A stretch of 64,000 nucleotides of DNA. It comes from Callaeas wilsoni (lineage: Eukaryota; Chordata; Aves; Passeriformes; Callaeidae). Shown one piece after another: positions 11,818 to 22,817 of the stretch (its first letter is position 1; each line of letters begins with the position of its first letter). Location: the NCBI GenBank assembly GCA_013398955.1, contig VWPU01017524.1:82875-146874 (forward strand). Reading direction: 5' to 3'. The translations under genes and the position numbers were made by a program. The notes under the pieces were generated by a model, which saw nothing but the letters and a program-made list of their open reading frames with translations, was not told where the DNA came from and made no database searches.

Positions 11818-14650
11818 TTTTCTTTTCTCATAATGTTTCTTTTCCTTCTTACATTAGGCAGAATAGTAACAATTATCAGAAAACTGAGGAAAATAAATTT
11901 TCTTGCTTCTCCTCCATGTTTCTTCTTAAAAATTATAATATTGTTGAGCAATTTTCCTGCTATTTTCCTAAAAAGGCTTGTTTTTGAGAAGAGGAACTTC
12001 ACGATCAAGTTTTGAATAAGTGTGAAAGCACCTAGGGTACCCAATGGAGCCCTGTAAAAGGAAAGGGTCAGAAATCTCATTCTTGGCCATCAAAGTCCAG
12101 CTAACCTAGGTCTCATGTGCACAGTTGCTACAGAGTTTAGCACATATATCCTATTAACTTAGTTTTAAGTGCTGGAGAGGTATTAAAGCATTTTTTTTAT
12201 AACCCAATTCAAGTGTATATTTAGTTACCAGAAATTCTCTTCGGTTTCGGCATAATTTCCACTTATCTTAAGGGTTAAAACATCTGAAAAAATGTGACAT
12301 TTTTCTGGCTGTCCTGAATTTGCAGATTCTGAGGTAAAGATGAACTTGAATTAATGTTTGATCAGAGCATTTCCAAAGTCAAGGGACTTTTACCTCTGGA
12401 TAATATTAGGAGTTTATTTTCAGTGCTCAGAAATAATAGCAAACCACTGTCTAACACTTTCTTCCATTGAAGACTGTTAGGATTTAGATTTTAACTTCTG
12501 TTTTACAGCTAACTTCATCTCATGCAAATGACTAAACTCCTGGCACATAAATCTTTTTTGGATTAGCATTGCTGTGTCTGATAAAAATGACACAGAAGAG
12601 ATTAATCAATATTGATAAGTAAGCAAATGTGATGTTTTCTTCCACACCTTTGCAAGTTGCAGCTGAAGCACTGGGTGTTAAATCAGTGATTTTGTCATTC
12701 TGAATGCATAAAATAATACTTTTATGAAACTAGTCAAAGTAATCAGTTGAGTAGTTCAGCAGTGTAAAGTCATCCCTATTGTTAAGTCTGTCAGCACTTT
12801 AACCCATTTTTCTTTTTCTGTCCACAGATTGCATAACCTAATAACTAAAAAATGCCCCTGTGAAAAATCATGATGGGAGAAAAAAAAAGAAAAAAAGTCT
12901 TTTCAGAGACAGTTTTATTTTGCTTGTTTATATGATTGCTTATATCTCTCAACAGTATTTATCATACCACGTGTGCGACAGTCTAAGGAGATGTAGGTAA
13001 GGTGAGGATAGAGAAATAAACCTAAATTTGAAATGTTCTTGCCTATTTTTTCCACTTAAATTATAGCTTTGATTTTCCTGTACACCAGCATTTTGTGCTG
13101 TTTACGCCTTTGGTACTGTATGAAAAACCTTCTTCTCACTTTTATTAGGGGGAAGTAGGTTAAATCAGATGGATCAAGATGCATTGCTACGCTACTCAGA
13201 GGGAGAGTAGTGCCACAAAACAATAGTGCAAGGGGAGTGAATGCTTATCAAGAGAAAGTTTACTTTTGGCATTAAGAATTAATTTAGCTGAATTGGTGCA
13301 GTGAAAGTGGTAAACACAATCCCCCTCACTGTTGTTTGTCAGGGTGTATTATATCATCCTGGATTGCTTTGTCAATAATCTGCCTGGCCTGCAAGCTAGA
13401 AATCTAAGATTGCCAGGATGAGTGACAGGCTGGAGATAGCTGATAATTCTAAGGAATTGGAGGTGTAAAATCTTTAAGGACCATGTCTACAGTATAAATG
13501 CAAGGGTATCTCCACATCACTCTGTACTTACAAAGGCAACAGCATTGTTAATGGCAGCCTGTCTGTCCATCAAGTTTGCTTCAGGAGGATTTATCCCTCT
13601 TTCACTCCTTATCTTCCATGGCTGTGTTTATTTCTAAACCAGCTGCAGAATAAATTGTCTCTTGTCTTCACCTCCTACACTGAGTACAATGATATTTTCT
13701 TAAACCGTGGTGTTTTTCAGGCATTTCTTTTTCAGAACAGAAACTTCTAATTCTGTTTGTATATGGGTACACAGGTTTTTCCATTTTAGACATGGTAAAG
13801 ACAGTTTGTTTGCTTTTTTGCTCCTTTTTTATGGTATTTCTTTCAAGGTTCATAAATCTGTTCTGTATTGCTAAGGTGTTTGAATACAGAAGAGAAGACG
13901 TAATGGAACTGGTTCAGGTGATTAATACGATGTGGATGTAATATGGCAAAAACAATTCTTTTGTATAACACAGAATATATTCAGAAAAGTGACTGTAAAG
14001 ATATCCTGACATTTCATGTTTGTGAGTCTTTCTCACAAGTAGGTCCTTTGTAAATAAAACAATTTTTTTTCTCACTGCCTGCTCTGAGAATAGAATCTGA
14101 AAGTCAAGTTACATAGCTGGTGGCCATGTAGTCATATTAAAAGTGCCAGATTTGGTTAATTAGTCTATTGATTATGCCACAAGAGACAATGTTCACATGT
14201 TATCTCTTCTTTCTGAGTGCTGGTCAGTATTTTATAATCAGAAGACTGCAGAGACCACAGAGGTTTTTTAAAGTAAGATGTCATTTGCAAAATCACTTTT
14301 ATAATAGCAGCTAGTGTGCTCACTGACCTAGAGAGAGTTCAGATAGCCTTAACACCTGTCTAAAATTAAAAAAAAAAATAAAAAGAGATACTAATTGGGA
14401 ATGCTTGGTTATATTACTTTTTGTATTGCCAGATATACAAGGTTTTCTATCTACTGGTTCTAGTTCAGATCAAAATTAGAAATTGACTTATCAAAGCATA
14501 AAGAGGAGGGTATGGTAAAAAATACTTAGTCTAATCACTAATAAAGATTATATCATGAAGATTTTTATTAGCAGATATCATCAAAATTCAGCAACTTAGG
14601 GTGGTTTGCTTACTTTTTATTTAAAAGCTTTGAAAGGACTCTCAGGGGAA

Positions 14651-14694
14651 CAAAAAAAACAAAAAAAAAAAACAAACAAACAAAAAAAAAAACC
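14651..14694. repeat. A-rich (CAAA)n tract
   Basis: Runs of A broken by single C, with two or three CAAA units. This is low-complexity DNA. Confidence 0.75.
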
Positions 14695-15092
14695 ACCTTG
14701 GGTTTCCAGTGCATTTTAGCAGCAATGGGAATCAAGAAATTACTTGATAATTACTGAATGTTGATGTCAAAATCCTATTAGCCAGACACATACATAGAGG
14801 TGAGTCTTTTATTTCTGCTGAAATTCATTACTGAACTCCGCGGTCATAATTTATTTCTGAAAAAAATAGTCATGTATTTACAAGATGTAGAGGTTACAGT
14901 TAGATGAAACCTTTGAGACAGTGTAAGCTGTCTCTTACAAGCAGCCAAAAAAAGCAACCCTGTCCTCCCATTTCTCCTGATTTCCATCTCCATAGCATGT
15001 TGGCTCTTTCAGAGATGTTTTGCAGTCTCATTGTGAACTGGATTGAGGAATTACATGAATTGACATAGTGGTGGCACTTGCTGTTCTACAAT

Positions 15093-15207
15093 TTATTAGT
15101 GGTATAATACTATAATAATGCATATAATTAATAATAAAGATAATTATAATAATGATTATGATTGTGATGATGATAATAATGGTATTAGTAATAATAATAA
15201 TAATAGC
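15093..15207. repeat. Degenerate (TAA)n/(TGA)n microsatellite
   Basis: A tract dominated by ATAATA, GATGATGAT and AATAATAAT units with many point interruptions, consistent with an old trinucleotide repeat. Confidence 0.75.
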
Positions 15208-15614
15208 ATTTGAGGGAATTGTTATTTCTTTTTTGTTTTGCTTTCACATAGAATAATTTACTGACCTAGTTCAGCAAGTGGTCATAAAAACCCATGTACC
15301 CGCCAAAGGGAATAGGATATGAAAGGGTGATAGTTCAGCCAGAAAAAGAGCCAAAGGCAACGTTGTTTCTTTTGATGTGGTCTTAGTTTGGTTTAAAATG
15401 CTTATTGAATTGTATTCTAAAATACTCCTCTCTTATTCATTTATTCTAATTATAGTATTTGATGTTACCAATAGCTAAAGTGAGAATAGTTATCTTTTAT
15501 ACCCATATTTCATGGAAAATTAAAGACATTTATCACAGAGACCTGAAGTCCTGTATCAGTAACACACTGAACAACAGTGGTTGATTTCATACCACTCAAT
15601 CATATAATCAGTGG

Positions 15615-15658
15615 CTGTGGTGATGACATCATCATTGATGACATCAGAAAAACCACAG
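15615..15658. promoter_or_regulatory. Candidate ATF/CREB-AP1-like and RUNX-like motif cluster
   Basis: Two identical 11-mers, TGATGACATCA, lie at 15,621-15,631 and 15,636-15,646, four bases apart. Each contains TGACATCA, one base from the CRE core TGACGTCA. They are bracketed by CTGTGGT (15,615-15,621) and its exact reverse complement ACCACAG (15,652-15,658), which match RUNX-type cores. This is motif recognition only: there is no evidence of binding, and short motifs occur by chance. Confidence 0.3.
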
Positions 15659-16128
15659 AAATGGCAAGTATCATTATTGACTTAAACATTATTGGGAAAC
15701 ATTTTCAAAGGTAAGGTTCTGTATCTGTAAATCACACCTGAAGTGTAATAGGTGCAGACTCAGAAAAAGGTTTGTTTACCACAGGTCTGTTACTCATATA
15801 GAAAAACAGTATAACCACTGCTTTGTAAGAGTACGTCTCTTTCATAATTCATGCTGGAATAAAACATAGCAGCAATCTCATTAGAAGAGAAAGTATTTAT
15901 AGCTAGGATATAATAATACCTATTGTCTTCAAGTTGTACGCTTGTGAGAATATACAGGCCTATATATAAAATTAACACGACTTTTAAGGCATTAGAGCAT
16001 CCCTCCATTTAAGGTTATAGATATAGTTGGGAAGGAAAAGAACTTTTTCTCTTGATCTAATTTTATTTAGACTGATCTTTGAAGAGCTAACAGCCAATTT
16101 GTTGACACCCTCAATTTTATCCAGGAAA

Positions 16129-16237
16129 TTTTTCTTTTTCCCTTTTTTTCTTTTTTTTATTTTTTTTTTTTTTTCTTCCTTTCTTTTTTTTTTCTTTTTT
16201 TCTTTTTTTTATTTTTTTTTTTTTTTCTTTTTTTTTT
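16129..16237. repeat. T-rich polypyrimidine tract
   Basis: About 110 bases that are almost only T, with scattered C and a few A. It encodes a Phe-rich frame by composition alone. It could be a decayed poly(T)/(TTTC)n tract. GTAACAG follows directly, giving a superficial splice-acceptor look without a recognisable exon. Confidence 0.8.
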
Positions 16238-18289
16238 GTAACAGATACTCATGTTCTTTTTAAACTGAGTTTCCCGTGCCAAAGCAACTATAGTCAGTTC
16301 CTAGTGAGCTGAGCTTGGTCTCAGCAAGCCATTCAGCAGTGTTAGTTGCTTACAATTCTTTATTATAACTTTTTATAGTTATTTCCTCTAATCAGCTGTT
16401 GCATTTGACCTCCATCTGTCTCTCTGCAGAGGTTTGTGCATTGTTCAGCATCTGATACTCCTTTTCTTCAGAGGATTTTTTTGTTATCTCTGCTGTGTGC
16501 CAGGTCCTTCTGTAGACATTGTGACAGTGACTGTAAGTCACATTCACAAATGCAAAGATTTCTTGTCTTCAGATCACATCTCCTACCTCTTCTCCCCACT
16601 CATGATGTACCATGTAAGACAGGAGGCGAACTGTTCACAAGAATCATTGAAGCTAAACATTAGAGCTTCCGAAAACTTTATAAAGCCATGATTCTAAATA
16701 CAGAACGCATAACTACATCTGTTACAAATAATACAGCTTAGAGTTTTTTATTGAAAATATCTCCTGATCCCATAACAATGAAATAATATTGTTATTAGTT
16801 CAAAATACGACTTGTATCTTATCTAACTTCTGATTAATAATAGGACCATTCATTGTATTTTTATAAGAGATACCATACAAAACGCTGTCATGAAAGTTCT
16901 TGACAGGACCAGTGCCTGACTTAGGTACTTATGGTAGTACCTGGGATATACAGTTTAATCCTACTAAAATGCTGGCAAAAAATACCAGAGTCATAACAGG
17001 ATTGTATGCAGGTAAGTGTGCAGATATCGTCAATTTCCCTACTTCCAGAACTGCCTTCAGATATACAGGGTTTCCAGGGCAAAGCATGGATTATTTTTCC
17101 TCTTTATGTCCAGAAATACACAGTGTTCACACAGAGTTTTCAGAGACCTTGAACTATGTGCACTAGTCTCCCAAGTCAGATGATGGCTCAGAGGAGACAT
17201 TATTCACATCATTTTCCCTGCAGATGTGGATCCATAGAAAATGTTTTTGACCTATGTTTTCACTTCAGCCAAAATGTAACAGATGACGGTGTTCAAGAAA
17301 AACAGTAAAAATGGCAACTCTATGATTTATAGGAAGAAAAATGATGGTCGTTGAGATAAAACATCGTTATAACTGTTTTTATGTGAAATAAATTCCAGCA
17401 GCTGAATAAGTCTTTTGTGAGACATTTGACTCCAAAGCAGAACAAGCATCATCAGTCTAAGCAGGGGGCGCTCCAGATGAGGGTATTTATATGTAGCTGA
17501 GGTCCAGATACATGACGCATTTGAAGTGACATGTCTTTGAGCAGGAAAGCTATTAACAAGATTGTTCTTCATCAAGGACATCCTATAACCAGATCACCTA
17601 TAATGAGATAATCTCATGTGAGAGATAAACTCAACATTTGTTCCATGATAAAATATGGAGCAATGATAACATACTGAGGAAAAACTGTGAACTGATCAGT
17701 TTGGGAGCACTGGATAGTGCTTAGTACCTGAGTATTTGTGCTTTTGGTTTCTTCCTGTGCTCATTGCTCAGAAACACCTTCAGAAGGTGGTAGTTTTGGA
17801 GAGGATCCTATCATTAAACAGAAAATGGAGACAGAATTTTAGATTTGCATGATTATAATGTTTGTAGAGTGCACAAGAAGCTTCACTGGTCAAATATGTG
17901 CCTTTGCTATAAATTTTGTATGTACTTCCAATTTTTTTTTTCTTGTTACTGAAGTAATGGGTTTGGGATATAACCTCTTATTTATCAGATTCTTATAGAG
18001 CATTAATTTTGTGAGCCAAATACCTATTGTATTTTTATCACAAGAGTTCCTCTAATAGAAGTTATCTGCTTGCGAATGGTGGGGAAACATGGAACCTGAA
18101 AACTGCATTATAGATTAATATTCTGTGACTTTTATTTTAAAAAAAAAAGTGATTACAATGTCACAATGATGTTCTGGATGTGATGTTTTAACAAGAAATA
18201 AGGAAATAAAACCTTTGATATTGTTATAATACAGTGGATTTTTATGTGTTTGGATTTCATTAGCAAAGCGCTTTAAAAACATTAACAGA
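16238..18289. other. Unique AT-rich sequence, nothing recognised
   Basis: Open frames of 60-90 codons occur on both strands (for example 16,434-16,691 and 16,900-17,166) but none resembles a known domain. I see no repeat family. Confidence 0.5.
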
Positions 18290-18420
18290 ATCAATCATTC
18301 CAAGAGCCAAAAGAGGTAGTTAATAAGTGATTCTGTGACAGAGAGAACTCAAGTGCCCTGCCCAAGGCTGTGGAAGAAGACAGTGTCAGAAGCAGAGTTA
18401 CAGGGATCAGTATTTCCTAT
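18290..18420 (+). mobile_element. Possible ancient MIR/CORE-SINE-like fragment
   Basis: The segment around 18,355-18,410 (TGCCCAAGG, then GTGGAAGAAGACAGTGTCAG and AAGCAGAGTTACAGG) resembles the conserved core-to-3' part of MIR-type SINEs, which in amniotes contains a TTGCCCAAGG box followed by a GGCAGAGC-like box. The match is weak and there is no poly(A) or target duplication. Other mobile-element origins or coincidence are possible. Confidence 0.35.
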
Positions 18421-19029
18421 TTCTAAAGCTGGTTCGTTTTTTTTTCTTATCAGAAACTGAATTGCATTCTCTTCCTCAGCAAGTAGTCATTTTGTCATAG
18501 ACATGAATATTGGTGACCCTTGTAATTTTATTCTAATAACAATCTTCATTGAAATAATCCTTCAGAAACAAGTATTTGCCACAATAATATTCTTGTAGCA
18601 GAGAATGCCACAGATGAATGATGTCTTTATGTAAGTCAACGTGAGAGTAATGAGGAGCTATCACTTCTTGTATGAAAGCTCTTTATTTCAGGAAACATTA
18701 CTTTATGTCACTGCAACTGCAACTACTACACAGCAATATTTTTCTCTTCCTGGCAACTCCACATTAATAGTTTAATCTGAGTTTTAGGGGTTTTTTGCTT
18801 TTGCATCTTTTGCTAAGACTAAGAATGACTAGCCTGGCTCTGGTCAATCATATGGCAAAGAACACCATTGTAAGCAGTAAGTATGTGTTGAGCAATATTT
18901 ATTATGGAATTATTTCAGGAATAGCTGGACACGTTAACGGAATCTTTTATACTATTAACCTTTTGTTGGGTGCCAATATGCATATACAAATTTAGGATTT
19001 AAATATGGTGCTTGAGAAGGGTGACTTGT
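18421..19029. other. Unique AT-rich sequence
   Basis: No gene, repeat family or RNA is recognisable. Short frames only. Confidence 0.5.
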
Positions 19030-19480
19030 GAGGTGAGGAGGAGGAAGTACCCTTCCATCGGCACAGCACGTAGGAGTGGGTCCTTCCTCACTGTCCCCTG
19101 TGCAGACCGTGCCTCACAGCAGTGGGGGGCATGGGGGGTCAGAGGGGTGTAAATCCCAAAAAAACCCCAAGCATAATGACACTAACAAATGGAGAAACAA
19201 AAATTTCATGGCGGAAAGATTATTGTGCTGGAAAATGCTGCTTTGGCGAAATTTAGATGTTCTTTGGAAACATGCGGGTTTTCTCATATTTTCTGACAGA
19301 AACTCAGCAGAGTTGCTGCCATTCACCCACCTCCCCAACAGCTTGCTTGGCAGGCCTGGGGGACCCAGCTCATGTCAGGGCTCCCAGCATTTCCAGGCTC
19401 TCTGTTGCAGGTGTGAAAGGCTTGCAGGAGCCCTGACTGCTGGTACTGCCAAGTACCAAGTTGAATGATAGAGAGCCTGG
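19030..19480 (+). other. GC-richer block with an unrecognised 130-codon frame (19,076-19,468)
   Basis: This block is clearly richer in G/C than its surroundings and contains a G-run segment (GGGGGGCATGGGGGGTCAG, near 19,123-19,141). The plus-strand frame starts at 19,076 and codes for a Gly/Ser/Pro-rich start and a Cys-containing end (CCRCERLAGALTAG), but no domain is recognisable. A 74-codon frame lies on the other strand inside it. The block could be an old LTR fragment, a regulatory island or an orphan exon; none of these is established. Confidence 0.25.
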
Positions 19481-21661
19481 AAGCAGGTTATCAGGTCTCT
19501 GGAGCAGCATAGGATGCTTCATTCTTTGTGCTGAACTACTGCATTAATGGGGTTGGGTTTGGTATGGGCACTTTTGTTTGTTTTCTTGTTTGGTGATTTC
19601 TTCTTGATCAGTCATCCACACCTGGGATCTTTTTCTTTTCAGTGCTGAAGTTTTACTCGGCTTTAGAGAATCAGACTTTCCTGCAGAGCTAGAAATTCAG
19701 GTTTTGATCCACCTTGAATCTCCTCACTTGTCCCCAGGAAAGCATTCAGTATTTATCTCAAGAAAATTAGGCTCCTACCAAAGTGAGAAATGGCTGCATC
19801 TCATCACAATGATTTATTTAAGAATATAAGAGGGGCAGAGGGAGAGCATTGCTAGCAGGCAAAGATGCTTTTTGGGATTGCAGTACCTGAGGATGAGCAA
19901 ACTATAGTGGCTAACCAAGATAAATATTTCTGCCATATATTGGCTTTACCACTATGTGTTTGGGGCTGGAAGGAAGCAGCTCAACAGTTTTGTTGGTGAC
20001 ATATTCTCTATTTTATGTTTAGCTTTTTCAAAAAACCTTGGCATTGCGTTCAGAAGCCATGATGGGTAGACACCTAACAGCAAGAGGTTCGGTACGTTGA
20101 TCTTTTCACGTTGCTTTTGTTCTTCTTAGCCTTGCTGCAGCTGGGTTGGTCAGAACGAGGAAGGGTTACAACCTGCTGGGATGAGACACAAAATTTTCAC
20201 CTGTAATAGTCAAGACTTCATTTTTGGTTGTAAACTCAGAATAAATGAGAGACAGGTGTTCTATCTTTGATTTGGCCACGGTTTAGGGGGTTTTGCCTTT
20301 AATTTAGTGTTATAGTGAGATTGACTTGGCCATGGAGTTTGTACAACACTGTGTCCTATATTGTCTTGATTTTTTCCTCAATCATTAATAAATTCAATAA
20401 ATACAGGGAAATATATAAATAGCTGCCAAGTATTTATATATCTGCCAAGGCAGATAGAAGGAACTTCATTGAATGCAGTTATTCTAGTTTCTATTTCTAG
20501 TCTTTCTTTTACATTATCTCTCCTATTTCATTCTTTTCCCCCCACATTACCAGTCATCTGATTCTCTTACCCATGATATTTCTTTGTAGTTGATTCAATG
20601 CTCTAATGATTCCGACTGAAGTGATTAAATATTGATAATGGGATTATACTAGTCTCAGATACCTGCTACTCTGTCACCCATTGGAGATTCCCAAAACTGG
20701 GCAGGATTTTTACCAATGGGTTTCTGCAGCACATGTAAAGAGATCATCTAGTAACTCTCTGTAGATATGAAGACGAAGTAGACTAGACAATCTTAATAGT
20801 CCTCTGTATTTTGTACACAGCTGAATCGCTCTTAGTAGCCAGCATTCCATACAGAAACAATTAGTGCTACCAGCAACATGCAGCACCTCAGCTGAAATGA
20901 TCTTTTACAGGCTGTAAGTATGGTCTCTAGAGGTTTAGGAATTTTGGCCACTACTAGAGGATTGTTAAAGCCTTCATTTATTCTTGTCATCTCCTTGTCT
21001 TTGAGAGAGGTCTGAGAAGGTAGCTGTCCTGCAGGCAAGCACACAGATTCATTGAGAAGCAAGAAGTTGCAGCCGCAGAATATTTTGGGAAGCAGAAAGA
21101 CAGCCACATCTTTTTTCCAGACGTGTTCACTTTTCCTAAGTACATAGGGACTGGGCATAGCCAGACTACTTGTACAAGAGACCACTTATATGAGGTCGAA
21201 CATCCTCCAACCTATTTGCCTGGCCTGAAGCATGGTATTTGCATGTCAGTGAATTCCTGTTATTTTGATCTACATATTTTGTGAGATGAGTGCAACTTTC
21301 TCACATGTGCAAAATAAAGAGCCTGTGCTTGGAAAATTATTAGGAATGTTAAAGATAAAGATTTAGTTGCTTCAGCAGAGCCATTGGAAAATCTTGCACC
21401 ATGCCTGCCTAAGCTTTGTCTGGCTCTAGCTAATGTTATTAGTCTGCCACATACAAGAGTCTTAAATTAATTTATGAATATTTAAAATTATTTGTCATCT
21501 ACACAATTTGTCATTAATCAAATAACAGATCATGAATGAAAAGATAAAAGAGCAAGAGAATATTGCCAGCAATCTTTTTCTTTTTCTTTTCTTCCAGTGG
21601 CAAATTACAAAACTTGCTGAGTCTATCCTCCTCATGCACCCCTCATCTTCTCTCTTCTATT
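19481..21661. other. Unique sequence, nothing recognised
   Basis: The region contains a 117-codon minus-strand frame (20,832-21,185) whose product ends in a short hydrophobic segment but matches no domain I know. No repeat boundaries are visible until the LTR at 21,662. Confidence 0.4.
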
Positions 21662-22023
21662 TATCCATGGTTTAATCCAAGCCAGCAATCAAGCCCCATA
21701 AAACCACTTGCCCACTTCTCCACCAGCAGCGCCAGGGAGAAAATTGGAAGAAATTAGAAAACCCATGAGGTGAGAAAAAGACAGGTTAATAAGGAAAACA
21801 AAAGCCATGCACACATGCAAAGCAAATCCAGGAATTAATTCACTGCTTCCCATGGGCAGCCAGGTGTTCAGCCATCTCCGGGACAGCAGGACCCCATTAC
21901 ATGTAGTGGTTACTTGGGAAGACAAACACCGCCACTCCAAACGTCCAGCCCCTTCTTTCTTCTTCCTCCAAGTTAGATACCGAGCATGATTGTCACATGG
22001 TCTGGAGTATCTCTTTGATCAGT

Positions 22024-22579
22024 TGTATTGCGTCTGACTGAAACAGAGTTCATTTCCCCCTAGCAGCCCTCACAGTGCTGTGCTTTCGTGTTGGGAGCTA
22101 GAAAGATGTTGATAACACACCAGTGTTTTGGCTACTGCTGAGCAATGCTGTCTCTCTAATGTTCCCCATCCCCATCAAGGGGCTGGGACTGGGCAAGATC
22201 CTGGGAGGGGACACAACTAGGCCAGCTGACCCAAATAAACCAAAGTGATATTCCATAGATATAAAAGCTAAGGGAAGAAGGATGGATTGGGGGGACATTG
22301 ATTATTCTACAATGTTTGCCTTCCAGAGCAACTGCTACAGGTGCTGAAGCCCTGGAAGTCTGTGAACGTCACTCACTGATGGGAAGCAGAGATTAACTTT
22401 CTGCCTTTGCTTACTGGTGCACAGACTTTCACTTTTCTTTTTTTTGCTTTAGATAATTGCCTTACCTCAACCTAAGAGTTGTTTACCATCTTATTTTTCT
22501 CTCCACTGTCCCACTGGGAAGGGGAGTGATAGAGCGGCATGGTGGGCACCTGGAGCCCAGCCAAAGTCAAACCACTACA
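22024..22579 (+). mobile_element. ERVL-like solo LTR (guest copy), plus strand, nested in an older LTR
   Basis: It starts TGTATTG and ends CCACTACA, retaining TG...CA ends. It aligns in order with the LTR at 58,612: AGAGTT near the start, a GTTGATAACACA segment, an AGGGGACACA..CCAGCTGACCCAAA box, then ATTCCATA and a TATAAAA box at 22,260-22,266. The 3' part carries the CTCCACTGTCCCACTGGGA and GGAGTGA blocks typical of the group. The flanking pentamers TCAGT (22,019-22,023) and TAAGT (22,580-22,584) differ at one base, consistent with an aged 5-bp target-site duplication. The ATTAAA poly(A) signal seen in the 58,612 copy has decayed here. Confidence 0.8.
22260..22266 (+). promoter_or_regulatory. 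TATA box of the nested LTR
   Basis: TATAAAA lies at the expected place in U3, just after the ATTCCATA segment. It is the only intact TATAAAA among the three LTRs of this group in the window. Activity is not implied. Confidence 0.5.
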
Positions 22580-22817
22580 TAAGTTTAGGTCATCTGTCCT
22601 GGCTGTGTCTCCTCCCAGCTTTCAATGCACCCCCAACTTCCTCACCAGCATGGTAAGCATATGAAAAGCAGAAAATACCTTGACTCTCTGTAAGCCCTGC
22701 TCACCAAAACCAAAAAATCTCTATGTTATCAACCTTGTGTTCAGCACAAATCCAAAGCATAGTCCTGTACTAGCCACTGCGAGAAAACTTAACTCTCCTT
22801 CCATCAAAACCACCACA

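Larger units (their letters stand above)
7431..14650. other. Long unique stretch without a recognisable gene
   Basis: About 7.2 kb of AT-rich sequence. It holds a 16-base poly(A) at 7,824-7,839, the 160-codon minus-strand open frame at 8,741-9,223 (listed separately), a perfect small hairpin at 11,798-11,817, and two blocks that look like conserved non-coding DNA (about 10,230-10,345, with a few CpGs, and about 10,880-11,230). I see no splice-bounded exon, no repeat-family signature and no RNA gene. Confidence 0.45.
14695..16128. other. Unique sequence with a degenerate TAA/TGA microsatellite and a motif cluster
   Basis: No gene is recognisable. It contains the interrupted trinucleotide tract at 15,093-15,207 and the paired ATF/CREB-like and RUNX-like motifs at 15,615-15,658, both listed separately. 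Confidence 0.5.
21662..22817 (-). mobile_element. ERVL-like LTR (host copy), minus strand, split by a second LTR
   Basis: The plus strand reads from about 21,662 (decayed terminus before CATGGTTTAATCC) to CACCACA at 22,817, the inverted layout of the ERVL-like LTR group also seen at 58,612. The left part is 21,662-22,023 and the right part 22,585-22,817. The right part contains the reverse complement of U3 features shared with the 58,612 copy: a box for GACAGCTGxCCCAAA and the ATGTTTTGGATTTGTGCTGAA-like segment seen as TTCAGCACAAATCCAAAGCAT. The join across the inserted LTR restores continuity. No internal retroviral sequence flanks it, so it is a solo LTR. No convincing target duplication of its own is visible, and the 5' boundary may be off by a few bases. 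Confidence 0.75.

Noticed and set aside
16027..16263. 78-codon Phe-rich plus-strand frame
   Set aside because: It is produced by the T-rich tract; it has no domain and no gene context.
20832..21185. 117-codon minus-strand frame with a hydrophobic end
   Set aside because: No recognisable domain, no splice or promoter context; not called as a gene.
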